Source: Deltaproteobacteria bacterium
GTDB taxonomy: Bacteria > Desulfobacterota > Binatia > UBA9968 > JAJDTQ01
Length of the DNA: 64,000 bases
Direction: 5' to 3'
Assembly: GCA_028818755.1 (NCBI GenBank)
Contig: JAPPNF010000171.1
Coordinates: forward strand, 1-64,000
Position 1 is the stretch's first letter. Every line of letters begins with the position of its first letter. The translations under genes were made by a program, and so were the position numbers. Below are positions 9,007 through 18,287 of this stretch, in pieces. The notes under the pieces were generated by a model, which was given only the letters and a program-made list of their open reading frames with translations, did not search any database and had not been told where the DNA came from.

Positions 9007-10107
9007 CTATTTGATTCCCATCAGCCTCTTGAGCAGCTTCTCGCCATCGGGCGTGAGCGACTGGTAGCGCTTGAGCCCGTCGTTGAAGTCTTCCGCGGTG
9101 CCCAGCGCGACCTCGTAGCCCGCGACCCCGGCGGCCTTCAGGAATCCGGCGTCCTTGGTGGTCGCCTCGAAGGCCTTCTTCCACGCGTTGTACATGTCAT
9201 CCGGCACCTTGGGCTGGAGCACGTAGATGCGGCTGAAGGTGTTGAACCTCTGGGCCACGAGAAAGGCGTTCTGCTGCTCCTCGGTGGACTTCACCACCTC
9301 GAAGAGGTGCGGCACCTTGGTGGCTCCGAGCTTGCCGATCCAGTCCTTGGAAGGCTCCTTCTCCCACCAGAAGATGGGCGCCACCTTCTTGTCGGTGATC
9401 CACTTCGGGAACAGCCGAGGCACGTTCTCCTCGACGCAACGGTCGACGCCTTCCACCTCGTCCCGGTCAAAGGCGGCCATGATCTCCGACGTGCCGCCGT
9501 AGCCGTAGACCATCTTGATCGGACCGCCCATCTCCATCACGAACTGGGGTCCGATGCCGAAGGCCGCGCCCGGGGCGTTGCCGCCGTTGGTCACGGGCTT
9601 GCCGCGCTTCACCAAGTCCGCGTAGGTCGAGCCGATGCTGCGACGCACGCACCAGATGCGGGGCACCTCGCCGGCGCTGGGGCTTCCCAGCACGCGCACG
9701 GTCTTGAGATCGAAGTCCGGCACGTCCTTGCCCGCCAACTCGCGCTGGACGAAGCGGGGATGGAGCAGACCCAGGGTCATGCCGTCCGGCTTCGCCTTCA
9801 TGGCCCGCCGCAGACCGCGGAGCTGGCCGGCTCCGGGGACGTTGCGGACGATGAAGGACGGGTCGCCCGGCAGGAACTTGCCCACGAAACGGGCCACCAG
9901 CCGGGAGAACGTGTCGTAGCCGCCGCCCGGCGCCGAGCCGACGATGATGTTCACCGGCTTGGACTCGAAGACTTTCTTCAACTCCGCATCGGAGCGTTGC
10001 GCCCACGCGCCGGAGGGGACCAGCAGCGAAACCGCCAGCACCGCGGCGAACAGCCCGCCGAAGAGTCGCAGCGACCGGCTCTTTCTGGTTAATGCCTCTG
10101 CAAACAT
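9007..10107 (-). CDS. tctC: Tripartite tricarboxylate transporter, periplasmic binding protein (TctC/Bug family)
   Basis: A 366-residue secreted binding protein. A signal peptide ends near AWA-QRS (about residue 37). The mature part has the Bug-family start VNIIVGSAPGGGYDTFSRLVA and the VRNVPGAGQ motif of the ligand pocket. It presumably captures a carboxylate in the periplasm for TctAB. AGGAGG precedes the ATG at 10107. It is encoded convergent to tctAB, with an alpha/beta hydrolase and an MFS carrier upstream in the same direction. Confidence 0.9.
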   Translation of the reverse strand: MFAEALTRKSRSLRLFGGLFAAVLAVSLLVPSGAWAQRSDAELKKVFESKPVNIIVGSAPGGGYDTFSRLVARFVGKFLPGDPSFIVRNVPGAGQLRGLRRAMKAKPDGMTLGLLHPRFVQRELAGKDVPDFDLKTVRVLGSPSAGEVPRIWCVRRSIGSTYADLVKRGKPVTNGGNAPGAAFGIGPQFVMEMGGPIKMVYGYGGTSEIMAAFDRDEVEGVDRCVEENVPRLFPKWITDKKVAPIFWWEKEPSKDWIGKLGATKVPHLFEVVKSTEEQQNAFLVAQRFNTFSRIYVLQPKVPDDMYNAWKKAFEATTKDAGFLKAAGVAGYEVALGTAEDFNDGLKRYQSLTPDGEKLLKRLMGIK

Positions 10108-10130
10108 GAAAACCTCCTTCGCCTGATTGG

Positions 10131-10140
10131 TTTACGTAAA
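10131..10140. promoter_or_regulatory. TTTACGTAAA palindrome upstream of tctC
   Basis: A perfect 10-base palindrome located 24 bases ahead of the tctC ATG. The position would suit an operator, but one short palindrome is weak evidence and no regulator gene is next to it. Confidence 0.25.
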
Positions 10141-10203
10141 GATAGCCGTCTTAAACCAGCCGACAGGCTAACACAAGCCTCGCCCGAGAAAAAAGACGTC
10201 TCC

Positions 10204-11442
10204 TCATGCACCCGTGCGCGGCTGCACGGTCAGGCCTCCCCGGTAGCAAAGGGACAGCAGCAGCCCCGTCGCCAGCACGCCGATCAGGCTCATGTACATG
10301 CCGCGGTAGCCGGCCAGCGCGATGACGCCGCCGGAGAGCGCCGATCCCAGCCCCGACCCCAGCGGGAAAGCGATGGAGAAGGTCGCCATGGTGACGCCCC
10401 GGCGCTTGGGATCGCCGCGCTCCATGGCCAGGGCCAGCGTCGTCGAGACGCCCAGCGCGTAACCGAAGAAATACAACGCTCCGGCGACCGCCATCAGAGT
10501 GATGTCGGAGGCCAGCAACACCAAGGCGACGCCGGCGATCTCCAGCACATACGACGCCGCCACCGCCGGCGCCCGGCCGAGCCGGTCCGACACCCGGCCG
10601 AGGAGCGGCCGGCCCACGACGCTGGCCAGTCCGATGGCCGCGAAATACCAGCCGAGGCTCTCGATACCCACCTCCCGGGCGTAGAGGACGATGAAGGAGT
10701 TGAGGCCCGACCAGGGCAGGTTCATGCAAAACAGCAACAGGGCGATGAACAGGATTCCCCGGTCGAAGTACGTCCGGGAGTAGGTCCTGAGACGGCCGCC
10801 GGCCGTCCCGCCGCCCGCCGCCGGAGGCGCCGGTCCGGGTGGCGCGGCGGGGGGCGAGGGTTCCTGCTTGACGCCCCTGCCGCATACCTGGGCAAGGGCG
10901 GCGGCGAAGAGCGCCACGGCGCTCGACAACGCGAACACCGCGGCGTAGCCGCCGGCGGGAAGGCCGATGATCCACAAGGCCGCCGGAGGAAAGAACAAGG
11001 AGGCGCTGCTCTGTATGCCGGAGTAGTAGCCGCTGGCTTCGCCGCGCCGGTCGGTGGGGACCACGGCGGCCAGCAACGCGTAGCCGCTGGTGTTGATGCC
11101 GGCCCAGGCAAAGCCCCGCAGGACGTTGGCCGTGAAGGCGCCTTCCACGTTCGGGACGACGAAGATCAGCACCGTCAGGCAGAGACCGATGCAACTCAAG
11201 CTGAGGACCCGGAGCTCTCCCCCGGAGTCCACCCACGTGCCCACCAGCGGCCGGATCACGATGCTGGTGGCGCTGAAACACGCCAGCAGCAGCCCGACCA
11301 TGAAGGGCGAGCTGCCCAGGTGGTCCAGGTACAGGGGCAGCGTGGGGGTCAGGACCGCGTGATGCCCGTAGGCCAGGAACTGCGACGCGCTCAGCAGGAT
11401 GAACGTGCGCGTCCAGAAACTCGGCCTGGCCTGATCCGGCAT
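10204..11442 (-). CDS. MFS transporter
   Basis: A 412-residue major facilitator protein with two halves of about six hydrophobic helices. Visible features are the N-terminal LLSASQFLAYGHHAVLTPTLPLYLDHLG, the cytoplasmic loop DRRGEASGYYSGIQSSASLFF, a Pro/Ala-rich central linker near residues 200-220, and a GRPLLGRVSDRLGRAPA motif after helix 8. Substrate unknown. It sits between an alpha/beta hydrolase and tctC in a same-strand run with short gaps (57 and 96 bases), so all three may be co-expressed. Confidence 0.88.
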   Translation of the reverse strand: MPDQARPSFWTRTFILLSASQFLAYGHHAVLTPTLPLYLDHLGSSPFMVGLLLACFSATSIVIRPLVGTWVDSGGELRVLSLSCIGLCLTVLIFVVPNVEGAFTANVLRGFAWAGINTSGYALLAAVVPTDRRGEASGYYSGIQSSASLFFPPAALWIIGLPAGGYAAVFALSSAVALFAAALAQVCGRGVKQEPSPPAAPPGPAPPAAGGGTAGGRLRTYSRTYFDRGILFIALLLFCMNLPWSGLNSFIVLYAREVGIESLGWYFAAIGLASVVGRPLLGRVSDRLGRAPAVAASYVLEIAGVALVLLASDITLMAVAGALYFFGYALGVSTTLALAMERGDPKRRGVTMATFSIAFPLGSGLGSALSGGVIALAGYRGMYMSLIGVLATGLLLSLCYRGGLTVQPRTGA

Positions 11443-11499
11443 AAGGCTTCGGTGTCCGACGTGGAGTGGTTGCCGCCGAGGATGTGACCGAGGGCGTTG

Positions 11500-12327
11500 T
11501 CAGGCGTGGCGCTTCACCCAGGAAAGGATCACATCGTTGGTAAGCTCCGGGTCCTGCCAGAAGAACCCGTGGGTCTGCCCTTCCAGCACCTTCAGTTCCG
11601 CGCCCGGGATGCGGTCGGCCAGCACCTGGGCCTGGGCCACGTGGTTGCTCCCCACGGTGTCGCCGTCACCGATCAGAACCATGGTCGGGCACTTTACGTC
11701 CTGGAGACGGTGGGTGCCCTCGAAGCTGTGACGCGCCATGACCAGGTGGACGAACTCCGGCAGCCTGGCGTGGGTTTCCCAGGCGAGCTTGTAGAATGCC
11801 TCCACCTCGGCGCCGTGGCTGGCCCGGTAGTCCGCGGTGAAGAAGGTGTCGGAGTCCACGATCTCGTCCCGGACGAACTTCTCGAAGCCCATCTCCACCA
11901 GTTCGTAGACGAGCTGGTGCGGCAGGCCCGGAACGCAGTCCGGTCCGGCACGGCCCGCGGTGCCCGAGCCCGCGGCCGCCATGATCAGGCTCTTGATCCT
12001 GCCGGGAAAGTTCTGCGCCAGGGACAGCGCGATGCGCCCTCCCATGGAGTGGCCGATGAAGTGGGCCGACGGGCAGCCGATGTGATCCATCAGCGCCACG
12101 ATGTCCATGGCCATGAGCTCGATGGTGTAGACGCTCTGCTCCGCCACCGAACGCCCGCAACCCCGCGGGTCATGGAAAATGAGACTGATCTCGTCGGCCA
12201 GCGGCATCTGCGAGGGCTTCCACACCTCGCCGGAATAGGCCGTAGAGGGCACGAAGATCAGCGGCTCCCCCTGTCCGTGGGTCTCGTAATAGAGGTCGAC
12301 GCCGGTGGCAAGCTTCACGTTGGGCAT
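11500..12327 (-). CDS. Alpha/beta-fold hydrolase
   Basis: A 275-residue alpha/beta hydrolase. The nucleophile elbow GHSMGG places the catalytic serine at residue 94; the oxyanion strand precedes FHDPRGCGRS and the terminal histidine lies in GQTHGFFWQDP. AAGGAGGA precedes the ATG. It resembles carboxylesterases and 3-oxoadipate enol-lactonase-like hydrolases, but the substrate cannot be assigned. It is clearly paralogous to the hydrolase at 16031-16831: same length class, same SMGGR elbow, serine at the same position. Confidence 0.85.
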   Translation of the reverse strand: MPNVKLATGVDLYYETHGQGEPLIFVPSTAYSGEVWKPSQMPLADEISLIFHDPRGCGRSVAEQSVYTIELMAMDIVALMDHIGCPSAHFIGHSMGGRIALSLAQNFPGRIKSLIMAAAGSGTAGRAGPDCVPGLPHQLVYELVEMGFEKFVRDEIVDSDTFFTADYRASHGAEVEAFYKLAWETHARLPEFVHLVMARHSFEGTHRLQDVKCPTMVLIGDGDTVGSNHVAQAQVLADRIPGAELKVLEGQTHGFFWQDPELTNDVILSWVKRHA

Positions 12328-12441
12328 GGGTTCAATCCTCCTTGAACGGGCGGGAAATCAGCCCTCTGACGGTCCATGGGATCAATGGCCCACTTCTTAC
12401 ACGGAATCATTCTTTACCGCTAACGGCTTGCCCTTCCCGTC

Positions 12442-12470
12442 TTGACAGGTATCCTCAATTGGAACATATG
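12442..12470 (+). promoter_or_regulatory. Candidate promoter for topB
   Basis: TTGACA (12442-12447) is a perfect -35 box; CATATG at 12465-12470 after a 17-base spacer is a partial -10 match. It lies about 95 bases ahead of the topB ATG in a 234-base divergent gap with no other feature. Confidence 0.35.
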
Positions 12471-12561
12471 CACTGTTCACACGGCTCACACGCTCCCGCT
12501 GGACGCCTGGAGGGGCGGACGCCGTTCGCTTTGCGGGTTGCTACCGGGTCGAGACATCCAT

Positions 12562-15447
12562 ATGGGCAAGGCACTGATCATCGCGGAGAAGCCGTCGGTG
12601 GCCGCGGACGTGGCCAGGGCCCTGGGGGGCTTCAAGCGGCACCAGGACTATTTCGAGAGTGACGACTACGTGCTCTCATCGGCCGTGGGCCACCTGCTGG
12701 AGCAGATTCCCCCGGAGGGGACCGAGGCCAAGCGGGGCAAGTGGAGCTTCGCCAATCTGCCGGTCATACCGCCCTACTTCGATCTCAAGCCGATCCAGAA
12801 GACCGCCTCCCGGCTGAAAACGCTGGTCAAGCTGATCAAGCGCAAGGACGTGGACGCGCTGGTCAACGCCTGCGACGCGGGACGGGAAGGCGAGCTCATC
12901 TTCCGCAACATCGTCCGCCACGCCAAGGCCAAGCAGCCCGTCAAGCGGCTATGGCTCCAGTCCATGACCCCCGACGCCATCCGCAACGGGTTCGTGAAGC
13001 TGCGCGAGGACGAGGAGATGCAACCCCTGGCCGACGCCGCCCTGAGCCGTTCCGAGGCGGACTGGCTGGTGGGCATCAACGGCACCCGCGCCATGACCGC
13101 GTTCAACTCCAAGCCCGGCGGTTTCTACAAGACCACCGTGGGCCGGGTGCAGACCCCCACCCTCGCCATCGTGGCGGAGCGCGAGGCCGCCATCCGGGAC
13201 TTCAGGCCCGAGCCCTACTGGGAAGTGACGGCCACGTTCCGGGGGGAAGGCGGCGAGTACGAGGGACGCTGGTTCGACGAGAAATTCCGGAAGAAGGACA
13301 ACGAGCCCAACGCCCGGCCCGAGCGGATCTGGGACGAGGCAGCGGCCGAGGCCATCCGCGAGAAATGCTCGGGCAAGGAAGGCAGCGCGACGGAGGAGAG
13401 CAAGCCCACGCGCCAGGCGCCGCCGCCCCTGTTCGACCTGACCAGCCTTCAGCGCGAGGCCAACGCGCGTTTCGGACTGAGCGCCAACCGCACCGTGCAG
13501 ATCGCCCAGGCGCTGTACGAGCGGCACAAGGTGCTGACCTACCCACGCACCGATTCGCGGGCGCTGCCGGAAGACTACGTGAGCACGGTCAAGGACTCGC
13601 TCGGGATGCTCAAGGGCACGGACTACGCGCGGTTCGCCGACACCATCCTGGAGCAGGGCTGGGTCAAACCCAACAAGCGCATCTTCAACGACGCCAAGGT
13701 ATCGGACCACTTCGCCATCATCCCCACCACCGAGGCGCCCAAGCGGCTCAACGATATCGAGCAGAGGATCTATGACCTCGTGGCCCGGCGCTTCCTGGCA
13801 ATCTTCTACCCGCCAGCGGAGTTCCTGGAAACCACCCGCGTCACCCGGGTCGAGAACGAGCCCTTCAAGACCACCGGCAAGGTCATGGTCAAGGCGGGCT
13901 GGCTGGAGGTCCACGGACGGGACAAGCAGGGCGACGAGACGCTGGCGCCCCTGCGAGCCCAGGCCGCGGAAGGCACGGGGACGTCCGTAAGAGTCGAAGC
14001 CGCCGAAGACACCCCGGCACCGGTCGACGACGCCGGCGCGCGGACCGACCAGGGCGCCGTCACCGTCAGAACCCTGGATGCAGAGGTCAAGCCGAACGAG
14101 ACCCGGCCGCCGGCGCGGTACACCGAGGCCACGCTGCTGGGCGCCATGGAAGGGGCGGGCAAGCTCGTGACTGACGAGGACCTGCGCGCCGCCATGGCGG
14201 GCAAGGGGCTCGGCACCTCCGCCACCCGGGCATCGATCATCGAAGGGCTCCTGGACGAGGACTATCTTATCCGGGACGGCAAGGAGCTGCACGCCACTTC
14301 CAAGGCCTTCATGCTCATGGAGCTGCTGAACGGCCTGGGCGTCCGGGAGCTCACCAAGCCGGAGCTCACCGGCAACTGGGAGTACCAACTCTTCCAGATG
14401 CAGGGCGGCAAGAAGAGCCGCGACGAGTTCATGGGAGAGATCGCCCAGATGACCCGGCAGATCGTGGACCGGGCGCGGCAGTACGAGCACGACACCATTC
14501 CCGGCGACTTCGGCTCCCTCTCGGTGCCGTGCCCCAAGTGCCAGGGCGAGTTGCACGAGCGCTACCGGAACTACCAGTGCGTGAACTGCGACGTCAGCCT
14601 GCCCAAGATCCTGGCCGGACGGCTGCTGAGCGCCGAGGAGATCGAGAAGCTGATCGAAGAGGGCCAGATCGGGCCGCTGCAGGGATTCCGCAGCCGTCAG
14701 GGACGGCCCTTCGCCGCCGTGCTGAAGCTGTCCCCCGAGTTCCGCATCGCCTTCGACTTCGGCAACGAGTCCCGGAACGGAGACGGCGAATCCGAACCGG
14801 GCGCGGATTTCACCGGCCAGGAAACCCTGGGGCAGTGCCCCCGGTGCGCCGGGCGCGTGTTCGAGCTGCCCATGCGCTACGTGTGCGAGAACGCCGTGGG
14901 CGACGCACGGACGTGCGAGTTCAGCTCCGGCAAGATCATCCTCCGGCAGGAGGTGGCGCGGGAGCAGATGGTCAAGCTCTTGAAGGAGGGCAAGAGCGAC
15001 CTCCTGCCGGGCTTCGTTTCGTCGCGCACCGGGCGGCGGTTCAAGGCGTTCCTGGCTTTGCAGGACGGCAAGGTGGGCTTCGAGTTCGAGCCTCGCGCCC
15101 CGAGGAAGGCAGCCGCGCCCGCCCGCGCCAAGGCGGCGGCGAAGGCGGACTTCTCGGGTCAGGAACCGCTTGGGAAATGCCCGCGCTGCGGCGGCCGGGT
15201 GTTCGAGTGGGATTCGCAGTACGTGTGCGAGAAGTTCCAGGCCGAGAAGAAGCCGTGCCGCTTCAAGGCCGGCACGGTGATCCTGGAGCAGCCCCTGGAG
15301 CGGGTCCAGATGGCCAAGCTCCTGGACGAGGGCAAGACCGATCTCCTGCCCGGTTTCGTCTCATCCAAATCCGGCCGCTCGTTCGCCGCCTGGCTCACCA
15401 CCGACGACGACGGCAAGGTTACGTTCGAGTTCCCGCCGCGGGACTGA
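12562..15447 (+). CDS. topB: DNA topoisomerase III (type IA) with three C-terminal repeats
   Basis: A 961-residue type IA topoisomerase that relaxes or decatenates DNA by single-strand passage. The TOPRIM start KALIIAEKPSVAADVARAL and the acidic DACDAGREGELIF motif are present. The active-site tyrosine is Tyr327 in LTYPRTDSR, as in enterobacterial TopB. After the core (about 650 residues) come a zinc-type CxxC...CxxC segment and three copies of the topoisomerase C-terminal repeat, each ending in a variant of LLPGFVSSKSGRSFAAWL. The start at 12562 begins the conserved sequence; the open upstream frame is unconserved. The product is longer than E. coli TopB because of the tail. It ends 17 bases from a convergent gene. 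Confidence 0.95.
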   Translation: MGKALIIAEKPSVAADVARALGGFKRHQDYFESDDYVLSSAVGHLLEQIPPEGTEAKRGKWSFANLPVIPPYFDLKPIQKTASRLKTLVKLIKRKDVDALVNACDAGREGELIFRNIVRHAKAKQPVKRLWLQSMTPDAIRNGFVKLREDEEMQPLADAALSRSEADWLVGINGTRAMTAFNSKPGGFYKTTVGRVQTPTLAIVAEREAAIRDFRPEPYWEVTATFRGEGGEYEGRWFDEKFRKKDNEPNARPERIWDEAAAEAIREKCSGKEGSATEESKPTRQAPPPLFDLTSLQREANARFGLSANRTVQIAQALYERHKVLTYPRTDSRALPEDYVSTVKDSLGMLKGTDYARFADTILEQGWVKPNKRIFNDAKVSDHFAIIPTTEAPKRLNDIEQRIYDLVARRFLAIFYPPAEFLETTRVTRVENEPFKTTGKVMVKAGWLEVHGRDKQGDETLAPLRAQAAEGTGTSVRVEAAEDTPAPVDDAGARTDQGAVTVRTLDAEVKPNETRPPARYTEATLLGAMEGAGKLVTDEDLRAAMAGKGLGTSATRASIIEGLLDEDYLIRDGKELHATSKAFMLMELLNGLGVRELTKPELTGNWEYQLFQMQGGKKSRDEFMGEIAQMTRQIVDRARQYEHDTIPGDFGSLSVPCPKCQGELHERYRNYQCVNCDVSLPKILAGRLLSAEEIEKLIEEGQIGPLQGFRSRQGRPFAAVLKLSPEFRIAFDFGNESRNGDGESEPGADFTGQETLGQCPRCAGRVFELPMRYVCENAVGDARTCEFSSGKIILRQEVAREQMVKLLKEGKSDLLPGFVSSRTGRRFKAFLALQDGKVGFEFEPRAPRKAAAPARAKAAAKADFSGQEPLGKCPRCGGRVFEWDSQYVCEKFQAEKKPCRFKAGTVILEQPLERVQMAKLLDEGKTDLLPGFVSSKSGRSFAAWLTTDDDGKVTFEFPPRD

Positions 15448-15464
15448 CCGGCGGGGCGCGCGGG

Positions 15465-15986
15465 TTACGGTTTCCCGAACGTGGCCACCCGGTCCACGCG
15501 GCACTCGAACAGAACGCGCTTTTCGTCGATGACGGGATCCCTGAGCCCGTAGGGCGGCTCCTGGCCCGTGTACTTCGTCCACATGCGGTCGATGTGCTCG
15601 CCGGCCCGCTCGCCGCCGGGCTCGCCCTCGCGTATCTCGTTCACCACGGTGGCCTTGATGCTCATCCAATGGTACGGATTCTGCGGGTTCACCAGCAGCA
15701 TCGTGAGCCGCGGGTTTTTCCGGATCCAGCCGCACTTGGCCCGGTGCGAGGCCGTGTTCACCAGCACCTTGTCGCCGTCGTAGTCGAACCACATGGGCGT
15801 CAGGTTCACCCGCCCATCCGGACCCGTGAGACCCAGCGTGACCGTGATCGGCATGTCCAGCAACTGCTTGTAGGTCGGGTCCAGGTCCTCCAGGCTCCCG
15901 GCCTTCTTCCTTTCGCCGATGGCGAACTGACCCTCCTGCAGGCCCCCGGACACGTCCCTGAACTGCGCTACGGTGAAATCCGCCAT
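15465..15986 (-). CDS. Pyridoxamine 5'-phosphate oxidase-like (PPOX class) flavin/F420-binding protein
   Basis: A 173-residue protein of the split-barrel flavin-binding fold. The motif pattern MPITVTLGLTGPDGRVNLTPMWFDYDGDKVLVNTASHRAKCGWIRKNPRLTMLLV is typical of PPOX-class F420-dependent proteins. Such proteins reduce small substrates with F420 or FMN, but the role here is unknown. AGGAGG precedes the ATG. It is last in a minus-strand run with an alpha/beta hydrolase and an amidohydrolase. Confidence 0.82.
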   Translation of the reverse strand: MADFTVAQFRDVSGGLQEGQFAIGERKKAGSLEDLDPTYKQLLDMPITVTLGLTGPDGRVNLTPMWFDYDGDKVLVNTASHRAKCGWIRKNPRLTMLLVNPQNPYHWMSIKATVVNEIREGEPGGERAGEHIDRMWTKYTGQEPPYGLRDPVIDEKRVLFECRVDRVATFGKP

Positions 15987-16030
15987 GGATGCCTCCTCCA
16001 GGATGTTTGTGAGAATTGAAACGGTTCGCC

Positions 16031-16831
16031 CTACAGGAAGTCCCGGATGGCCTTGAAGGACGCCTCGGGGTTGGCGAAGAAATAGCTGTGCCGCTCGCCC
16101 GGAAGGACCACCAGGCGCGCGCCCGGGATGCCCGCGGCCAGGATGTCCGCGGAGGTCCGGTGGTCCATGTCGCTGGTGACGCTGCGGTCGTCCTCCCCCA
16201 CCAGGACCAGCGTCGGCACGGTGATGTCCTTGAGCCGGTGGCTCGTGTCGTGCCCCTGTCGCGCGATGACATGACGAAGGTAGAACTCCGGCGGGCACGG
16301 GTTGGCCATGCGCACGTCAAGATAGGCCTGGACGCGCTCCGGGTGTTGCTTCGCGAAGTCGTCGGTAAAGCCCACCGCCACGGAGCTGTCGCTCACGTAG
16401 CGCTCGTAACCCATCTCCACCATCTCCTTGGCCAGCTTGAGGGGGATCCCCTTGGTATTGGGGAAGGAGGCGCCGCTGGACGCCAGGATCAGTTTGCTCA
16501 CCTTCCCCGGGTGGTCCAGGGCCAGGAGCTGCGCCACCCGGCCGCCCATGGAGTGCCCGCAGACGACGGCATCCCTGGCGTCCACGTGGTCCATGATGGC
16601 CGCGACGTCGTCGGCGAACATGTCGGTGGTGTACGGGATGGACGGCTTCCCGGAGCGCCCGGTGCCGCGGTAGTCGTGGGTGATGCACATGTGGTCCCGG
16701 GAGAACTCCGGCACCGGGTACATCTTCCAGACCTCGCCGTCGCAGGCGGTTTCGCTGATGAAGACGAACGGACGACCCTCGCCGGTCACCTCGTAGTAGA
16801 TCTCTACGTCATCGCGTTGCAGGATCGACAC
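16031..16831 (-). CDS. Alpha/beta-fold hydrolase (paralogue of 11500-12327)
   Basis: A 266-residue alpha/beta hydrolase with nucleophile Ser94 in GHSMGGR and the terminal histidine in PGERHSYFF. I chose a GTG start at 16831 because GGGAGG lies at the correct distance and the resulting N-terminus (SILQRDDVEIYYEVTGEG) aligns with its paralogue at 11500-12327; the frame extends 15 residues further upstream. It lies between an amidohydrolase and a PPOX protein, suggesting a shared degradative pathway. Confidence 0.85.
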   Translation of the reverse strand: MSILQRDDVEIYYEVTGEGRPFVFISETACDGEVWKMYPVPEFSRDHMCITHDYRGTGRSGKPSIPYTTDMFADDVAAIMDHVDARDAVVCGHSMGGRVAQLLALDHPGKVSKLILASSGASFPNTKGIPLKLAKEMVEMGYERYVSDSSVAVGFTDDFAKQHPERVQAYLDVRMANPCPPEFYLRHVIARQGHDTSHRLKDITVPTLVLVGEDDRSVTSDMDHRTSADILAAGIPGARLVVLPGERHSYFFANPEASFKAIRDFL

Positions 16832-16911
16832 GGATTGAACCTCCCGGATGATTCGTTTGAGAGCGCGTGATATCACGCCAGGCGACGTCCAGGGAAACTC
16901 TGATCAAGCTC

Positions 16912-16976
16912 CCGTTCGCCCTATGCCCTTCGACAAGCTCAGGACAGGCTTCGCGAAGCGAAGTCGAAGGGTGCCA
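16912..16976. repeat. Dispersed palindromic repeat, copy 1
   Basis: A REP-like element in the gap between the amidohydrolase and the alpha/beta hydrolase. CCCTTCGAC (16926-16934) and GTCGAAGGG (16963-16971) form the stem ends, with an internal AAGCTCAGGAC segment. It shares these modules with the copies near 24.3, 43.5, 45.7 and 57.7 kb. Confidence 0.85.
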
Positions 16977-17006
16977 TCTTGCCGGCAGAAATCAATCAGA
17001 GCTTCC

Positions 17007-18083
17007 CTATGAAAGACCGTACAGGGCCGCCGGGTTGTCCTGCAGGATCTTGTCGGCCTGGCGGGCGGTGATGAAGCCCTCCTTCCCCATCTCCCTCAGC
17101 ACGTTCAACGTACGGATCTCCGCGGACTGATCCGCGTGGCTGTAGTCGGTTCCGGCCACGAGATTGTCCTCGCCGCAGTGCTGGATGATGTAGGGCAGGT
17201 CTTCCACCGTCTGGCACGCCACGTAGAACCGCGACTCCTTGAGCAGGTTCTTGTTCATGTCGAAGGTGAACAGCCAGCGGGCACGCTCGTGACGCGCCCG
17301 CAACTCCGCCAGCGCGAACGGCACCCACGAGGCCATGGCCTCGATGAAACCGACCCTCAGCTTGGGAAACTTCCCCGGCACCTCGGCCATGACCAGCGAG
17401 TTGAAGGCATCGATGACCGGCGTCGTGATGTTGTGAAGGCTCAGGATCGTGGCGTCGGCGTCGGTGAGGGCCGGGTCGCCCGTGCCGGTGTGGACGCACA
17501 CGGCCATGTCGAGGGCCTCCGACTCCTGGTAGAGCGGAAAGAAGTAGGAGTCGCCCGCGCGCCTGTTGCCGCACTCGAGCCCCTTCTTCATCCAGCCGCA
17601 GGCCCCGTTCTCGCGGGCGAAGCGCATCTCCTTCACCGCCTCGTCCATGTCGCCCATGGGCAGCAGGCAGATCCAGCGCAAGCGGTTGTCGCTGAGCTTC
17701 CACCGGTCCGCCATCCAGCGGTTATAGGCCCGGCGCAACGCGTGCTCGATGTCGTCCCGCGGACTCCAGCGCAGCAGGAACGTGGTCGGGTAGCACACCT
17801 GCACGTCGATGCCCAGCTCGTCCATGTGGCGCAGCCGCGCCGGCACGTCCAGCAGCTCGCGCGTCTCCACCGTGGTCTCGGTGCGCTTGTCGTCCCTGAC
17901 GCGCCGCACAAGGAAGCGGCCGTCCACGCACCAGTAGCGGTTGTACCCCTGCGGCTGTGTGCCTCCCGAACTGGCGGGGTCCTGCATCACCGTGACCGGG
18001 GTGTACCGCCTGTAGGCCTCGTCGATGTAGGCCCAGGTATCCTCGGTTTCGTCCACGTGGGCGTCGGCGTCGATGACCAGCAT
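17007..18083 (-). CDS. Amidohydrolase 2 family protein
   Basis: A 358-residue metal-dependent hydrolase or decarboxylase of the amidohydrolase_2 (ACMSD-like) family. Recognisable parts are the N-terminal IDADAHVDE metal motif, a central VCVHTG histidine, and CGEDNLVAGTDYSHAD near the C-terminus with the conserved Asp. I chose the ATG at 18083, three codons inside a possible TTG start. Members act on aromatic or heterocyclic carboxylates; the substrate here is unknown. It heads a minus-strand group with an alpha/beta hydrolase and a PPOX protein, and a dispersed repeat separates it from the next gene. Confidence 0.85.
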   Translation of the reverse strand: MLVIDADAHVDETEDTWAYIDEAYRRYTPVTVMQDPASSGGTQPQGYNRYWCVDGRFLVRRVRDDKRTETTVETRELLDVPARLRHMDELGIDVQVCYPTTFLLRWSPRDDIEHALRRAYNRWMADRWKLSDNRLRWICLLPMGDMDEAVKEMRFARENGACGWMKKGLECGNRRAGDSYFFPLYQESEALDMAVCVHTGTGDPALTDADATILSLHNITTPVIDAFNSLVMAEVPGKFPKLRVGFIEAMASWVPFALAELRARHERARWLFTFDMNKNLLKESRFYVACQTVEDLPYIIQHCGEDNLVAGTDYSHADQSAEIRTLNVLREMGKEGFITARQADKILQDNPAALYGLS

Positions 18084-18287
18084 GGCACCCAAAATAGGAC
18101 CCGGAAAGGACAGGTGTCAAGTATCCCCGGCGGGTTCGAGTTCCGTCCCGGTCATGGCGACGGGTTTCAAGGGAAGAATTGCAGATCAAGGGCCGAGTAA
18201 CTATAGTGGAACACTTGATTTGTAATGCCGGCATGGACGCCCGTTACGGAAGTGGACTTCGGACGGCATCAGGCTTAGGCTATGAAT

